Notes under the pieces: generated by a model
Database searches by the model: none
What the model was told of the DNA's origin: nothing
The model's input: only the letters and a program-made list of their open reading frames with translations
Made by a program: the position numbers and the translations under genes
Source: Vibrio maritimus
GTDB taxonomy: Bacteria > Pseudomonadota > Gammaproteobacteria > Enterobacterales > Vibrionaceae
Length of the DNA stretch: 50,670 nucleotides
Direction: 5' to 3'
Assembly (NCBI GenBank): GCA_003263775.1
Contig: JYJJ01000078.1
Location: 1 to 50,670, forward strand
Shown here: piece after piece, positions 18,676-27,352 of the stretch
Numbering within the stretch: position 1 is the first letter of the stretch
Layout of the letters: each line of letters starts with the position of its first letter

Positions 18676-20076
18676 ATGCAACCTTTATTCGACGAGCCGA
18701 AGTCTCGCTACCTACTGATGGTAGAAGATACGGCCTCCGTTGCGGCTTTATATCGCTCGTATCTTTCTCCATTGGGGATTGACATCAATATCGTTGGCAA
18801 TGGCCGCGATGCGATTAAAAGCTTACAGCATCGGACACCCGATCTGATACTTCTTGATCTGCGTCTTCCCGATATGACGGGGATGGATGTTTTGGACGCA
18901 GTGAAACAATCTCATCCAGACGTGCCTATCATCTTTATGACTGCGCACGGTTCTATTGATATCGCGGTCGATGCGATGCAGCACGGTGCACAAGACTTTT
19001 TGATCAAGCCTTGTGAGGCTGACCGTCTGCGCGTCACCGTAACCAATGCGATTCGCAAAGCTTCTAAACTGCGCGATGAAATAAACGATACGGGTAGCCC
19101 AAGCTATCAAGGATTTATCGGCAGTAGTCAGCCGATGCAAGCCGTATATCGCACTATTGACTCCGCCGCATCCAGTAAAGCCAGTATATTCATTACTGGT
19201 GAGAGTGGCACAGGTAAAGAGGTATGTGCCGAAGCCATACACGCTGCGAGTAAGCGTGGTGACAAGCCATTTATCGCAATTAACTGTGCGGCGATCCCTA
19301 AAGATCTGATCGAAAGTGAGCTGTTTGGTCACGTTAAAGGTGCCTTTACTGGCGCTGCAGTTGATAGACAAGGTGCGGCTGAGCTTGCGGATGGCGGCAC
19401 ACTGTTTCTTGATGAGCTGTGTGAGATGGATCTCGAACTGCAAACCAAGCTGCTGCGCTTTATCCAAACCGGTACTTTCCAAAAAGTGGGCTCTTCACGT
19501 ATGAAGAAAGTGGATGTGCGCTTTGTGTGTGCGACCAACCGCGACCCTTGGAAAGAGGTACAAGAAGGGCGATTTAGGGAAGATTTGTACTACCGTTTGT
19601 ATGTGATCCCATTGCACCTGCCGCCGCTTCGTGATCGTGAAGAAGACGTGATCGAAATTGCCTACTCGTTGTTGGGTTTTATGTCGCATGAGGAAGGGAA
19701 GAGCTTTGTGCGCTTCTCTCAAGATGTGATCGAACGCTTCATCCACTATGAGTGGCCGGGTAACGTACGTCAATTGCAAAATGTGCTACGTAATGTCGTG
19801 GTACTTAACCACGGTAAAGAGATCACGTTAGATATGTTGCCACCACCGTTGAATGAGCCTTTGGTTGTCGTGAAACCAACCGCATCATCGATCACGGTCT
19901 CGTCATTTGGCCCACAAGATATTGTGCCGCTATGGCAAACTGAGCGACGCACCATTGAGCAGGCCATTGAGGCTTGTGACGGCAATATCCCACAGGCAGC
20001 AAAGTATCTGGACGTAAGTCCATCGACCATTTATAGAAAAATCCAAGCATGGAATGCGAGTGAGACCAAAGCATGA
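18676..20076 (+). CDS. luxO: Quorum-sensing sigma-54 response regulator LuxO
   Basis: LuxO receives phosphate from LuxU and, with sigma-54, activates the Qrr small RNAs at low cell density. The receiver domain (about 1-125) has the phosphoacceptor Asp61 in LILLDLRLPD. The AAA+ domain has Walker A GESGTGKE, the sigma-54 contact loop GAFTGA and Walker B GGTLFLDE. The C-terminal Fis-type helix-turn-helix ends QAAKYLDVSPSTIYRKIQAW. The protein has 466 residues and an intact frame. The stop overlaps the luxU ATG (ATGA). No qrr1-like gene fits into the 146-base gap to uvrB. Confidence 0.97.
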   Translation: MQPLFDEPKSRYLLMVEDTASVAALYRSYLSPLGIDINIVGNGRDAIKSLQHRTPDLILLDLRLPDMTGMDVLDAVKQSHPDVPIIFMTAHGSIDIAVDAMQHGAQDFLIKPCEADRLRVTVTNAIRKASKLRDEINDTGSPSYQGFIGSSQPMQAVYRTIDSAASSKASIFITGESGTGKEVCAEAIHAASKRGDKPFIAINCAAIPKDLIESELFGHVKGAFTGAAVDRQGAAELADGGTLFLDELCEMDLELQTKLLRFIQTGTFQKVGSSRMKKVDVRFVCATNRDPWKEVQEGRFREDLYYRLYVIPLHLPPLRDREEDVIEIAYSLLGFMSHEEGKSFVRFSQDVIERFIHYEWPGNVRQLQNVLRNVVVLNHGKEITLDMLPPPLNEPLVVVKPTASSITVSSFGPQDIVPLWQTERRTIEQAIEACDGNIPQAAKYLDVSPSTIYRKIQAWNASETKA

Positions 20077-20423
20077 CGTTTATGAATCAAGACCGAGTTG
20101 AGCAGCTTACCAACGAAATTGGCGAGAGCAATATTCCTATTTTATTGGGAATATTCACTGGTGAGTTGGTGACGTATCAAAGTCAGCTTAGTGAAGGCTC
20201 ACTTAGCGAGAAAATGGAGTTGCTGGCGGAAATATGCCACGCACTCAAAAGCAGCGCCGCCAGCTTTGGTGCTGAGCCATTATGCCAGCTTGCGATCCAA
20301 ATTGATGCCAAGTCGAAGCAGAACACGCTCGTGGAAGATCAAGCTTTAATCGACCAAGTGCTTGCACTGCTAGCGAATACGCATACTACTTATGCGAACT
20401 ACCTTGAGACGATAGAAGCGTAG
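20073..20423 (+). CDS. luxU: Quorum-sensing phosphorelay protein LuxU
   Basis: LuxU is the histidine phosphotransfer protein that passes phosphate between the hybrid autoinducer sensors and LuxO. It is a 116-residue HPt domain with the phosphorylated histidine in HALKSSAASFGA (His56 from this start; His58 in V. harveyi). The ATG at 20073 overlaps the luxO stop; a second ATG at 20082 is possible. A terminator follows directly, so luxO-luxU ends here. Confidence 0.95.
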   Translation: MTFMNQDRVEQLTNEIGESNIPILLGIFTGELVTYQSQLSEGSLSEKMELLAEICHALKSSAASFGAEPLCQLAIQIDAKSKQNTLVEDQALIDQVLALLANTHTTYANYLETIEA

Positions 20424-20444
20424 CGCATCAATCATAGCAAACGT

Positions 20445-20474
20445 AAAAATGCAGCCTTTATGGCTGCATTTTTT
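20445..20474. terminator. Bidirectional terminator between luxU and the acyl-CoA synthetase gene
   Basis: AAAATGCAGCC and GGCTGCATTTT around loop TTTAT (stem core 20451-20456 with 20462-20467), flanked by A and T runs, between convergent genes. Confidence 0.9.
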
Positions 20475-20498
20475 ATGCTCGCTCGTTAAAGCAGTGCT

Positions 20499-22100
20499 CT
20501 ATAAATGCAATTTTCTAAGCTCTTTCTTATCGACTTTACCAACGCTGGTTTTGGCAATGTTGTCGACAAACTTAATCTTCATTAGTAGTGCTTCTCGGGC
20601 GAGGATGCCTTTGGTGATAAAGCCTTTTGCAAACCCAAGCAGCTCTTTTTCCGTCACCGTTTGTTCGGGTTTTAGGGTAATCAGAGCCAGAGGAACTTCG
20701 CCCCATTTATTGTGCGGCATACCAATTACAGCGGCTTCAGAAACAGCTTTGTGTTGATGAAGAATGTCTTCAAGTTCAAGGGAGCTTACCCATTCGCCTG
20801 AGATCTTAATCATATCTTTCACGCGGTCAGTAATTTTGATAAACCCTTCTTGGTCAATGGTTGCTACATCGCCAGTATGTAAGTAACCACCTCGCCACAA
20901 TGCCTTAGAGTTCTTATTGTCTTTGTAGTAGCTCGGTGTAAGCCAAGGAGCTCTCACGACAATTTCGCCTGTGGTTTCACCATCGTGTGCGAGTGGCTCC
21001 ATTTGTTCATCGACGATCTCCACTTCGACCATCGCGACTTTTTTACCTGTTTTCGCCCGGTATTCCGCTTGAGTGTCCATGTCACGTTCAAGATGCTCAG
21101 GGGTGAGTTGCACTATCGACAGGATTGGACCGGTCTCGCTCATGCCGTACCCGGCAAAGACATCAATATCGCGTGCTAATGCTGCCTGACAAAGTGCTTT
21201 TGGTAATGCAGCGCCACCTATAACGACTTTCCATCCCGATAAATCCACCGAGGACGATTTAGGTGAGTTGAGCAGCAAGTGCAAGATGGTGGGTACGCAG
21301 TGTGAGAAGGTCACTTTTTCTTGTTCAATAAGGCCAAGCAATACATCTGGAATATATTTACCCGGATAGACCTGTTTGATGCCAAGCATAGTGGCCATAT
21401 ATGGTAGACCCCAAGCGTGAACATGAAACATTGGTGTAATAGGCATGTAGATGTCGCCTTGATGCAGCCGGCCTTGAACCGCATTGGTGCCAAGAGAGCT
21501 TAGAATTCCTAGGGTATGCAGCACCAATTGACGGTGAGTAAAGAACACCCCCTTTGGCATCCCTGTTGTACCTGTAGTATAGAAGGTAGTGGCAACTGTG
21601 TTCTCATCAAAGTCAGGAAAGTCAAACTCGGTCGGTTGCGCCGCCAATCGCTGCTCATATTCACAGTTGCCTTCATCACGAAGTACCACGTAATCGTTGA
21701 TGGTGTCGATGCGCCCTTTGATTTGATCCAAGATCGGTAAAAACTCTTCATGGATGAGCAGTACATCGTCTTCCGCGTGGTCAATGGTATAAAGAATTTG
21801 CTCTGGAGAGAGGCGAACGTTAATCATATGCAGCTTGGCGCCAATCATAGGAATCGCGAAGTAGCACTCTAGATAACGATGAGAGTCATAATCCATGACA
21901 GCAACAGTGTCACCTTTCTTAACGCCCATTCGGGTTAGGGCGTTCGCAAGTTGTCTCACGCGGTCATGGAAGGTTTGATAGCTGTGGCGTCGGTAGTTGG
22001 CGTAGATGATTTCTTGGTCTGGATCGAAAGCAACAGGGGAGAACAGGAGATTTTTGATCAACAGTTGATAATTGGATGGGTCATTCACGTACTGGTTCAT
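20499..22100 (-). CDS. AMP-binding acyl-CoA synthetase (fatty-acid--CoA ligase)
   Basis: A member of the ANL superfamily that activates a carboxylic acid to an acyl-adenylate and then to acyl-CoA. The P-loop-like motif YTTGTTGMPKGV, the GYGMSETGP block, the GGYLHTGD motif and the catalytic lysine region KTSVGKVDKKELR at the C-terminus are all present. I chose the start MNQYVNDPSNYQLLIKNLL at 22100; an in-frame extension to 22163 lacks family similarity. The protein has 533 residues and an intact frame. It resembles medium/long-chain fatty acid ligases, but chain length cannot be read from the sequence. An imperfect inverted repeat lies in its promoter region. Confidence 0.9.
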   Translation of the reverse strand: MNQYVNDPSNYQLLIKNLLFSPVAFDPDQEIIYANYRRHSYQTFHDRVRQLANALTRMGVKKGDTVAVMDYDSHRYLECYFAIPMIGAKLHMINVRLSPEQILYTIDHAEDDVLLIHEEFLPILDQIKGRIDTINDYVVLRDEGNCEYEQRLAAQPTEFDFPDFDENTVATTFYTTGTTGMPKGVFFTHRQLVLHTLGILSSLGTNAVQGRLHQGDIYMPITPMFHVHAWGLPYMATMLGIKQVYPGKYIPDVLLGLIEQEKVTFSHCVPTILHLLLNSPKSSSVDLSGWKVVIGGAALPKALCQAALARDIDVFAGYGMSETGPILSIVQLTPEHLERDMDTQAEYRAKTGKKVAMVEVEIVDEQMEPLAHDGETTGEIVVRAPWLTPSYYKDNKNSKALWRGGYLHTGDVATIDQEGFIKITDRVKDMIKISGEWVSSLELEDILHQHKAVSEAAVIGMPHNKWGEVPLALITLKPEQTVTEKELLGFAKGFITKGILAREALLMKIKFVDNIAKTSVGKVDKKELRKLHL

Positions 22101-22158
22101 GTCGGCACTTCGCTGTTTTGATTGTTGTGATGCTAGATTGATGCATTCATGGCAGCGC

Positions 22159-22184
22159 AACAATTTGCTTGGTTAGCAATTGTT
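22159..22184. repeat. Imperfect inverted repeat upstream of the acyl-CoA synthetase gene
   Basis: AACAATTTGC (22159-22168) and GCAATTGTT (22176-22184) are complementary except for one extra T, with a 7-base spacer. The position 59-84 bases before the start suits an operator. It does not match the FadR consensus I know. Confidence 0.4.
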
Positions 22185-22247
22185 AACTAAGTAGGGTTTT
22201 TATCAGAATAGCAGTGAGGAACTGTGAGTGAATACTTACCTGACATA

Positions 22248-22294
22248 CAAAAAAGCCTCAACTATGTCTAAGTGACTGAGCATGAAGCTTTTTG
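22248..22294 (-). terminator. Possible terminator downstream of the yvcK-type gene
   Basis: On the minus strand AAAAAGC and CTCA segments can pair with TGAG and GCTTTTTT in a long imperfect hairpin ending in a T run. Confidence 0.4.
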
Positions 22295-22323
22295 TTGGGT
22301 ATATTTAGCGAATCGTCATGGGC

Positions 22324-23211
22324 TTATTGCAGCAGCGATTCAATCGCTTGCTTGAGTTTATTCCTATCATGGCGCCAATCACGATTGGGTGAGGCCAGAG
22401 GCTGAGTCATACAGTTCCAGCGTGAACAAATATCTGGGTGTGCCTGTTCCCCTAAAATGACATCGAGTTTTCGACCATGTAAAGCGCGCTCGCACCACTG
22501 CAGTTTTTGCTCCAGCGTCATTCGTCCCGCTGGACCATATTCTGGTGATAGGTTCTCAACAAACACTACTTTTGCTTTGGTGTTACTGTTAATGGCTTGG
22601 CTGAGTTCAGCAAGCAAAAGCGGCGGCATGATACTGGTTAGAAAACTACCAGGACCAAGCACAATACAGTCCGCCTGGAGAATCGCATCCACCGCTTCCT
22701 TAGTAGCAGGAACAACCGGTTCTAGATCTAAGCGCTGTAAATCTTGTTCCATTTCATCCACAGAGGTTTCACCAGTGACCCACTTTCCTTCTACTGAGAG
22801 TGCTTTGAGATCAGAAGGGTGCTCAGACATTGGGATGATATTAACATCGACTTTAAGCAAGTCTCTTATTAGCTCAATTGCGTCGAGTGGGCGTACGGAT
22901 AGGTTATCCAGCGCTGTGAGCATAAGGTTGCCAAGGTTGTGACCATTCAGGTCGCCGGTGCCTTTGAAACGATACTCAAACATCATTGAACCGATAGACG
23001 GATCGGTAATGAGCTGGTTGATACAGTTGCGGGTGTCGCCCCAAGCAATGCCACCTTGACACTCTCGAATACGGCCGGTTGAGCCGCCATTGTCCGTCGT
23101 TGCGACAATACCTGTGGCATTAGAGCCAAAATCTTTCAGCGCAGCCAACATGCGCCCTAAGCCGTGACCGCCACCGATCGCGACGATTTTTTTTGATGAA
23201 TAGTTGCTCAT
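22324..23211 (-). CDS. YvcK/CofD-like protein (gluconeogenesis factor family)
   Basis: A protein of the GCF/YvcK family, structurally related to the transferase CofD; YvcK binds UDP-sugars and supports growth on gluconeogenic carbon sources in Bacillus. The nucleotide-binding start VAIGGGHGLGRML, the TTDNGGSTGRIR block, GDLNGHNLGNLML and ADCIVLGPGSFLTSIMP are all family hallmarks. It has 295 residues and an intact frame, and is divergent from moaA, as E. coli ybhK is. The role in vibrios is inferred only. Confidence 0.9.
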   Translation of the reverse strand: MSNYSSKKIVAIGGGHGLGRMLAALKDFGSNATGIVATTDNGGSTGRIRECQGGIAWGDTRNCINQLITDPSIGSMMFEYRFKGTGDLNGHNLGNLMLTALDNLSVRPLDAIELIRDLLKVDVNIIPMSEHPSDLKALSVEGKWVTGETSVDEMEQDLQRLDLEPVVPATKEAVDAILQADCIVLGPGSFLTSIMPPLLLAELSQAINSNTKAKVVFVENLSPEYGPAGRMTLEQKLQWCERALHGRKLDVILGEQAHPDICSRWNCMTQPLASPNRDWRHDRNKLKQAIESLLQ

Positions 23212-23256
23212 CTTATTCTACTTTTGTGTTACTTAGTTTTCGTAACATAGGGTAAA

Positions 23257-23284
23257 TTGTTCATTTGCGATACTCAACTATAAT
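23257..23284 (+). promoter_or_regulatory. Predicted promoter of the moa operon
   Basis: TTGTTC (23257-23262), a 16-base spacer and a perfect TATAAT (23279-23284). Transcription from here would give a leader of about 230 bases carrying the small reading frame and the aptamer-like structure. Confidence 0.5.
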
Positions 23285-23312
23285 AAAAATGACGAATAGA
23301 TAAGGTTTTTTG

Positions 23313-23426
23313 ATGACAAAGCTGGAAAACCCTGTCGTTATTGAGTATTTTACTCACACGCTGTTAGCGATTCATATTGCTAATTGCCATAACTCCGAGC
23401 TCACGACGCTAAGTCTTCTGATGTAA
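23313..23426 (+). CDS. Possible 37-residue leader peptide upstream of moaA
   Basis: An ATG with AAGG eight bases upstream opens a frame of 37 codons (MTKLENPVVIEYFTH...) ending in TAA, just before the Moco-type leader structure. It follows the predicted promoter directly. I do not recognise the peptide. The frame may be chance, but its start signals and placement are good. Confidence 0.3.
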   Translation: MTKLENPVVIEYFTHTLLAIHIANCHNSELTTLSLLM

Positions 23427-23429
23427 TAT

Positions 23430-23518
23430 CAATCAAGATAAGCGTGTTGAGCCAGTGACATTTGGTCACAAGGGCTTGATTGGAAATGATCACGCCTCCC
23501 GTGTTTGGAAAGGTGTTC
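23430..23518 (+). promoter_or_regulatory. Moco riboswitch-type leader (molybdenum cofactor RNA motif) before moaA
   Basis: Nested pairings are visible: GCGTG (23442-23446) with CACGC (23491-23495), AGCC (23450-23453) with GGCT (23473-23476), and GTGAC (23455-23459) with GTCAC (23465-23469). These are followed by GCCTCCC and TTGGAAAGG, which resemble conserved parts of the Moco RNA motif found before moaA in gamma-proteobacteria. The structure runs into the ribosome binding site, consistent with translational control by the cofactor. Confidence 0.68.
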
Positions 23519-23519
23519 C

Positions 23520-24508
23520 GTGGCGCAACAATTCGAAGATAAATTCCATCGCAAGTTCTATTACTTGCGCTTGTCGGTTACAGACGTCTGTAATTTCCGA
23601 TGTACATATTGCCTCCCTGATGGCTACAAACCGCCTGGTCAAAAAAGACCGGCCTTTTTAACGCTGCCTGAAATAAAGCGTGTTGTCACTGCATTCGCAG
23701 ATTGTGGCACGTCAAAGGTGCGTATTACTGGTGGTGAGCCAAGCCTTAGGAAGGATTTCCCTCAGATCATTGAAACGGTCGCTAATACTCCTGGCATCAG
23801 CAAAGTGGCTACGACAACCAATGGTTATCGTATGGCAAAACAGGTTGATACATGGCAGCGAGCGGGTTTGACTCATATTAACGTCAGCGTTGATAGCCTT
23901 GATCCTCGTATGTTCCACCAAATTACGGGTGAGAATAAATTTACCGAGGTGATGGCGGGTATCGATCGCGCGTTTGAGATCGGCTACGAGCAGGTCAAAG
24001 TCAATGTCGTGTTGATGAAAGATCTTAACGCCAAAGAGCTGCCGTCGTTCCTTAACTGGATCAAAGATCGTCCTATCCAACTTAGGTTTATCGAGCTGAT
24101 GCAAACTGGGGAAATGGACGAGCTGTTTCAAAATCATCATGTCTCAGGTGTGGATATACGCAATCAACTTATTGCTAACGGTTGGATACTTAAAGCGCGT
24201 CAAAACAACGACGGTCCTGCTCAAGTATTCGTGCATGCCGATTACAAAGGCGAGATTGGTTTGATCATGCCATACGAGAAAAACTTCTGCGAAAGTTGTA
24301 ACCGCTTGCGTGTCTCAGCAATGGGTAAGCTGCACTTATGTTTGTTTGGCGAGCATGGTGTTGAGCTGCGAGACTACTGCAAGAAGACGCGCAGGAGCAG
24401 GCGTTAATCGAGCGCATTCAAGCACAATTACAGACCAAGTCGGTCAGTCACTTCCTACATGATGGCAATTCAGGAATGACGCCTCACTTGGCATCCATCG
24501 GCGGCTAA
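23520..24508 (+). CDS. moaA: GTP 3',8-cyclase MoaA (frameshifted near the 3' end)
   Basis: MoaA is a radical-SAM enzyme that starts molybdopterin synthesis from GTP, acting with MoaC. The radical-SAM motif CNFRCTYC is at about residues 24-31. The second cluster ligands are at CESCNRLRVSAMGKLHLC. I chose GTG at 23520, giving VAQQFEDKFHRKFYYLRLSVTD, with GGAAAGG six bases upstream. The frame breaks near 24374, where CC reads as C after GVELRD; restoring it gives LLQEDAQEQ and the conserved C-terminal GG at 24503-24505, 329 residues in all. Confidence 0.95.
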
Positions 24509-24555
24509 TTCGCGTCGCCGATTTTAATGTTTACAGTTTTTATAGGGTGAAAATC

Positions 24556-25068
24556 ATGGGTCACGCAGAGAGCAAATTTGTGCCTGCGAATATCGCAGTG
24601 CTAACCGTTTCAGATACACGTACAGAAGAGAACGACACGTCAGGTCGCTACCTGGTTGAGAACCTGCAAGAAGCGGGTCACACGCTTGCGGACAAAAAAA
24701 TCGTTATCGATGACATCTACCAAATCCGCGCTGTGGTTTCACAATGGGTTGCTGACGAAAGCGTTCAAGCAGTGATGATCACTGGCGGTACAGGTTTTAC
24801 CTCTCGTGATAGCACACCAGAAGCATTGGTACCTCTTTTCGATAAGCAAGTGGAAGGCTTCGGTGAGCTATTCCGCGCGGTATCTTACGAAGAGATTGGT
24901 ACCTCGACGATTCAGTCACGTGCGATTGCTGGTTTTGCTAATCACACCGTGATCTTCGCGATGCCTGGTTCAACAGGTGCGTGTCGCACGGGTTGGACGA
25001 AAATCATTAAGCAGCAGCTCGATGCAAGTCATCGCCCTTGTAACTTCATGCCTCACCTAACTAAGTAA
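24556..25068 (+). CDS. moaB: Molybdenum cofactor biosynthesis protein B
   Basis: MoaB belongs to the MogA/MoaB molybdopterin-binding family; its exact step in bacteria is less clear than that of MogA. The block ITGGTGFTSRDSTPEAL and the PGSTGACRTGW segment are typical. I chose ATG 24556 (MGHAESKFVPANIAVL), with AGGGTGA upstream, over GTG 24547. It has 170 residues and an intact frame, inside the moa operon. Confidence 0.95.
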   Translation: MGHAESKFVPANIAVLTVSDTRTEENDTSGRYLVENLQEAGHTLADKKIVIDDIYQIRAVVSQWVADESVQAVMITGGTGFTSRDSTPEALVPLFDKQVEGFGELFRAVSYEEIGTSTIQSRAIAGFANHTVIFAMPGSTGACRTGWTKIIKQQLDASHRPCNFMPHLTK

Positions 25069-25083
25069 GTGTCGGGGTTAGCC

Positions 25084-25563
25084 ATGTCGGAATTTACACA
25101 TATCAATGCATCGGGTGAGGCCAACATGGTTGATGTCTCAGCCAAGGCTGAGACCGTTCGCGAAGCACGTGCAGAAGCGTTTGTGCATATGGCACCGGAA
25201 ACGCTAAAAATGATTACTTCTGGCAACCATCACAAAGGGGATGTGTTTGCTACCGCTCGTATTGCGGGTATTCAAGCCGCGAAGAAAACTTGGGATCTGA
25301 TCCCGCTATGTCATCCGCTACTGCTTTCTAAAGTTGAAGTGCAGCTAGAGGCGCTGGAAAGTGAAAACAAAGTACGCATCGAATCCGTGTGTAAGCTAGC
25401 GGGTAAAACGGGTGTAGAAATGGAAGCACTGACTGCAGCCTCTGTCGCGGCGTTGACGATTTACGACATGTGCAAAGCCGTACAGAAAGACATGGTGATC
25501 GACAGCGTTCGATTGCTAGAAAAAACCGGCGGTAAGTCTGGTCACTTTAAGGTGGAATCATGA
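25084..25563 (+). CDS. moaC: Cyclic pyranopterin monophosphate synthase MoaC
   Basis: MoaC converts the MoaA product to cyclic pyranopterin monophosphate. The family blocks NMVDVSAKAETVREARAEA, LIPLCHPLLLSKVEV and TGVEMEALTAASVAALTIYDMCKAV are present, including the catalytic lysine region near the C-terminus (KTGGKSGHF). I chose ATG 25084 over an upstream GTG because of the MSEFTHINASGEA start. The 159-residue frame overlaps moaD by ATGA. Confidence 0.96.
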   Translation: MSEFTHINASGEANMVDVSAKAETVREARAEAFVHMAPETLKMITSGNHHKGDVFATARIAGIQAAKKTWDLIPLCHPLLLSKVEVQLEALESENKVRIESVCKLAGKTGVEMEALTAASVAALTIYDMCKAVQKDMVIDSVRLLEKTGGKSGHFKVES

Positions 25564-25804
25564 TTAAAGTACTGTTTTTTGCGCAAACTCGCGAACTGGT
25601 TGGTGTCGATGCGCTTGAACTTGAGGCCAGTTTTGACACGGTCGAAGCCATCCGCGCTCACTTAGCAAAGCAAGAGGGTAAGTGGGACTTGGCTCTTGAT
25701 TCCGGTAAGCTATTAGCTGCTGTGAACCAGGACATTGTACCGCTGACGGCGACCGTCAGTGACGGTGATGAAGTGGCCTTTTTCCCTCCTGTTACTGGGG
25801 TTGA
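25560..25804 (+). CDS. moaD: Molybdopterin synthase sulfur carrier subunit MoaD (one base missing at the end)
   Basis: MoaD is a ubiquitin-like protein whose C-terminal Gly-Gly is thiocarboxylated to give sulfur to molybdopterin synthase. The protein begins MIKVLFFAQTRELVG and reaches FFPPVTG at 25800. As given, the frame runs on into moaE because a G run (25797-25800) has four G; a fifth would give the obligatory terminal GG and a TGA stop at 25802-25804, two bases before the moaE ATG. I therefore annotate two genes of 81 and 151 residues. Confidence 0.9.
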
Positions 25805-25805
25805 T

Positions 25806-26261
25806 ATGACGATTCGTGTATCGGTTCAGCAGCAAGACTTTTCGGTAGGTGCTGAGTATGAAGCTCTGGCTGAGGGCAGCGCATCGGGTGCAATAGTGAC
25901 GTTCACGGGCAAAGTACGTGATATGAACTTGGGCGACGATGTGCAAGGTATGTCGCTTGAGCACTATCCGGGGATGACGGAACGCGCGTTAGAGAAAATC
26001 TGCGACGAAGCGGAAACGAGATGGATGCTGAACGGGATTCGTGTCATACACCGTGTTGGCGATCTTGATGCAGGTGATCAAATCGTGTTTGTCGGTGTTT
26101 CTAGTGCTCACCGCGGTGCGGCGTTTGAAGCGTGTGAATTCATTATGGATTACTTGAAAACCAAGGCACCATTTTGGAAGAAAGAGCGTACGACAGAGTC
26201 AACTCGATGGGTCGAGTCTCGCGAGTCCGACGCGCAGGCCGCTGAGCGCTGGCAAAAATAA
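25806..26261 (+). CDS. moaE: Molybdopterin synthase catalytic subunit MoaE
   Basis: MoaE is the large subunit of molybdopterin synthase and pairs with thiocarboxylated MoaD. The family blocks TGKVRDMNLGD, LEHYPGMTERAL, IHRVGDLDAGD and TKAPFWKKE (with the catalytic lysine region) are present. The ATG at 25806 gives MTIRVSVQQQDFSVG, the normal start. It has 151 residues. It is the last gene of the operon and is followed by a strong terminator. Confidence 0.95.
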   Translation: MTIRVSVQQQDFSVGAEYEALAEGSASGAIVTFTGKVRDMNLGDDVQGMSLEHYPGMTERALEKICDEAETRWMLNGIRVIHRVGDLDAGDQIVFVGVSSAHRGAAFEACEFIMDYLKTKAPFWKKERTTESTRWVESRESDAQAAERWQK

Positions 26262-26289
26262 CAAGAGCATGCCTAGGCATGCTCTTTTT
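26262..26289. terminator. Bidirectional terminator between moaE and the HAD phosphatase gene
   Basis: AAGAGCATGCC and GGCATGCTCTT form a perfect palindrome centred near 26274, followed by a T run. Confidence 0.88.
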
Positions 26290-26315
26290 ACATAGTGAAC
26301 CTGATTGTCTGGCTT

Positions 26316-27134
26316 CTATTTAGCGACAGCAAGCTCACCATCAAGAAAGGTGTTGACCGCTTTAATCACACCATCTTCTGTGTTGCTCGGTGCAGAGAAA
26401 CGTGCAAGTTCTTTAACACCTGGGTGGGCATTTTCCATCGCGTAAGAGTAATAACTCTCCTTCAACATCTCCACATCGTTAAAGTAGTCACCAAAACTCA
26501 TGGTCTGCTCAAAAGTAAAGTCCATGGTTTGCTGTAGGTGGCGAATGGCCGCACCTTTTGATGCGACTTTGTTCATTACATCAAGCCAAATTTTTGCGCT
26601 AACCACGACTTGAAAATCTTTACCAAATGCTGGGCGGATCACCGGATCGATGTGAGCTTCAGAGCCATCAAAGTGAAGCAGAGCGACTTTAATAAATTCG
26701 TCTTCCACACTTAGTAAATCGTCGACATATTGACAGCGGTGGTAGTACTTATTGATTTCTGCCAGCGCTTTTGGATCTTGTGTTTCGATGTAAGCCCCTT
26801 TTTTACCACATAGCACAATAAACGCACCGGAAATAGCGCGGGCTTGGCGAATGATGTCAGGCACAGAGGCTGAGTCGAGCGTGCAGCTATACAGCTCTTT
26901 GTCTTGATGCATAACCATGGTGCCATTTTCAGCAATAAACAGCATCTCGTCTTGGTAGTCTGCAAAGGTATCACGCAAGCTATAGTATTGACGGCCAGAC
27001 GCCGCAGCAAACAGAATGCCTTGAGACTTTAGCCTTTGAAATAACGCAGGAAACTGCGCAGGAAGCTGGCCTTGCTCGTCTAACAGGGTTCCATCCATGT
27101 CGGTTGCGATGAACTTGATTTTTGAAGCTGTCAT
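26316..27134 (-). CDS. Cof-type HAD-IIB sugar phosphatase
   Basis: A 272-residue haloacid dehalogenase-family hydrolase. Motif I is IATDMDGTLLD at about residues 9-19, motif II is AAASGRQY, and motif IV is MSFGDYFNDVEML. The cap is of type IIB, as in YbiV and other Cof proteins, which dephosphorylate sugar phosphates or flavin precursors. The exact substrate cannot be read. It stands alone and is convergent with the moa operon. Confidence 0.88.
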   Translation of the reverse strand: MTASKIKFIATDMDGTLLDEQGQLPAQFPALFQRLKSQGILFAAASGRQYYSLRDTFADYQDEMLFIAENGTMVMHQDKELYSCTLDSASVPDIIRQARAISGAFIVLCGKKGAYIETQDPKALAEINKYYHRCQYVDDLLSVEDEFIKVALLHFDGSEAHIDPVIRPAFGKDFQVVVSAKIWLDVMNKVASKGAAIRHLQQTMDFTFEQTMSFGDYFNDVEMLKESYYSYAMENAHPGVKELARFSAPSNTEDGVIKAVNTFLDGELAVAK

Positions 27135-27319
27135 AGTTGAATGCTAATTTTGTGAGTGAGGTTAGAGTTTAGCGCTCAAGATATGGTAAAGGAAGTACAT
27201 TACTGGTTGTTACCTATATGAAGAGCCTTGACCGCCCATTAATTGTGCGTCTCCCCAAAATAGTGCACCGAAGAACACGTGTTTGTTCATAAGTACTTGA
27301 TATATCAAATAATCGTTAT

Positions 27320-27335
27320 TGGAACTATTCTTGCT
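27320..27335 (+). promoter_or_regulatory. Putative sigma-54 promoter upstream of nasA
   Basis: TGGAACT-ATTC-TTGCT keeps the invariant GG (27321-27322) and GC (27333-27334) with 10 bases between them, close to the consensus TGGCACG-N4-TTGCA. A TGCACC half-site resembling an NtrC site lies at 27264-27269. Confidence 0.55.
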
Positions 27336-27352
27336 CTATCTTTTCTCAAAGG

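Noticed and set aside
25560..26261. A single MoaD-MoaE fusion protein
   Set aside because: One missing G explains it, and the MoaD C-terminal Gly-Gly must be free.
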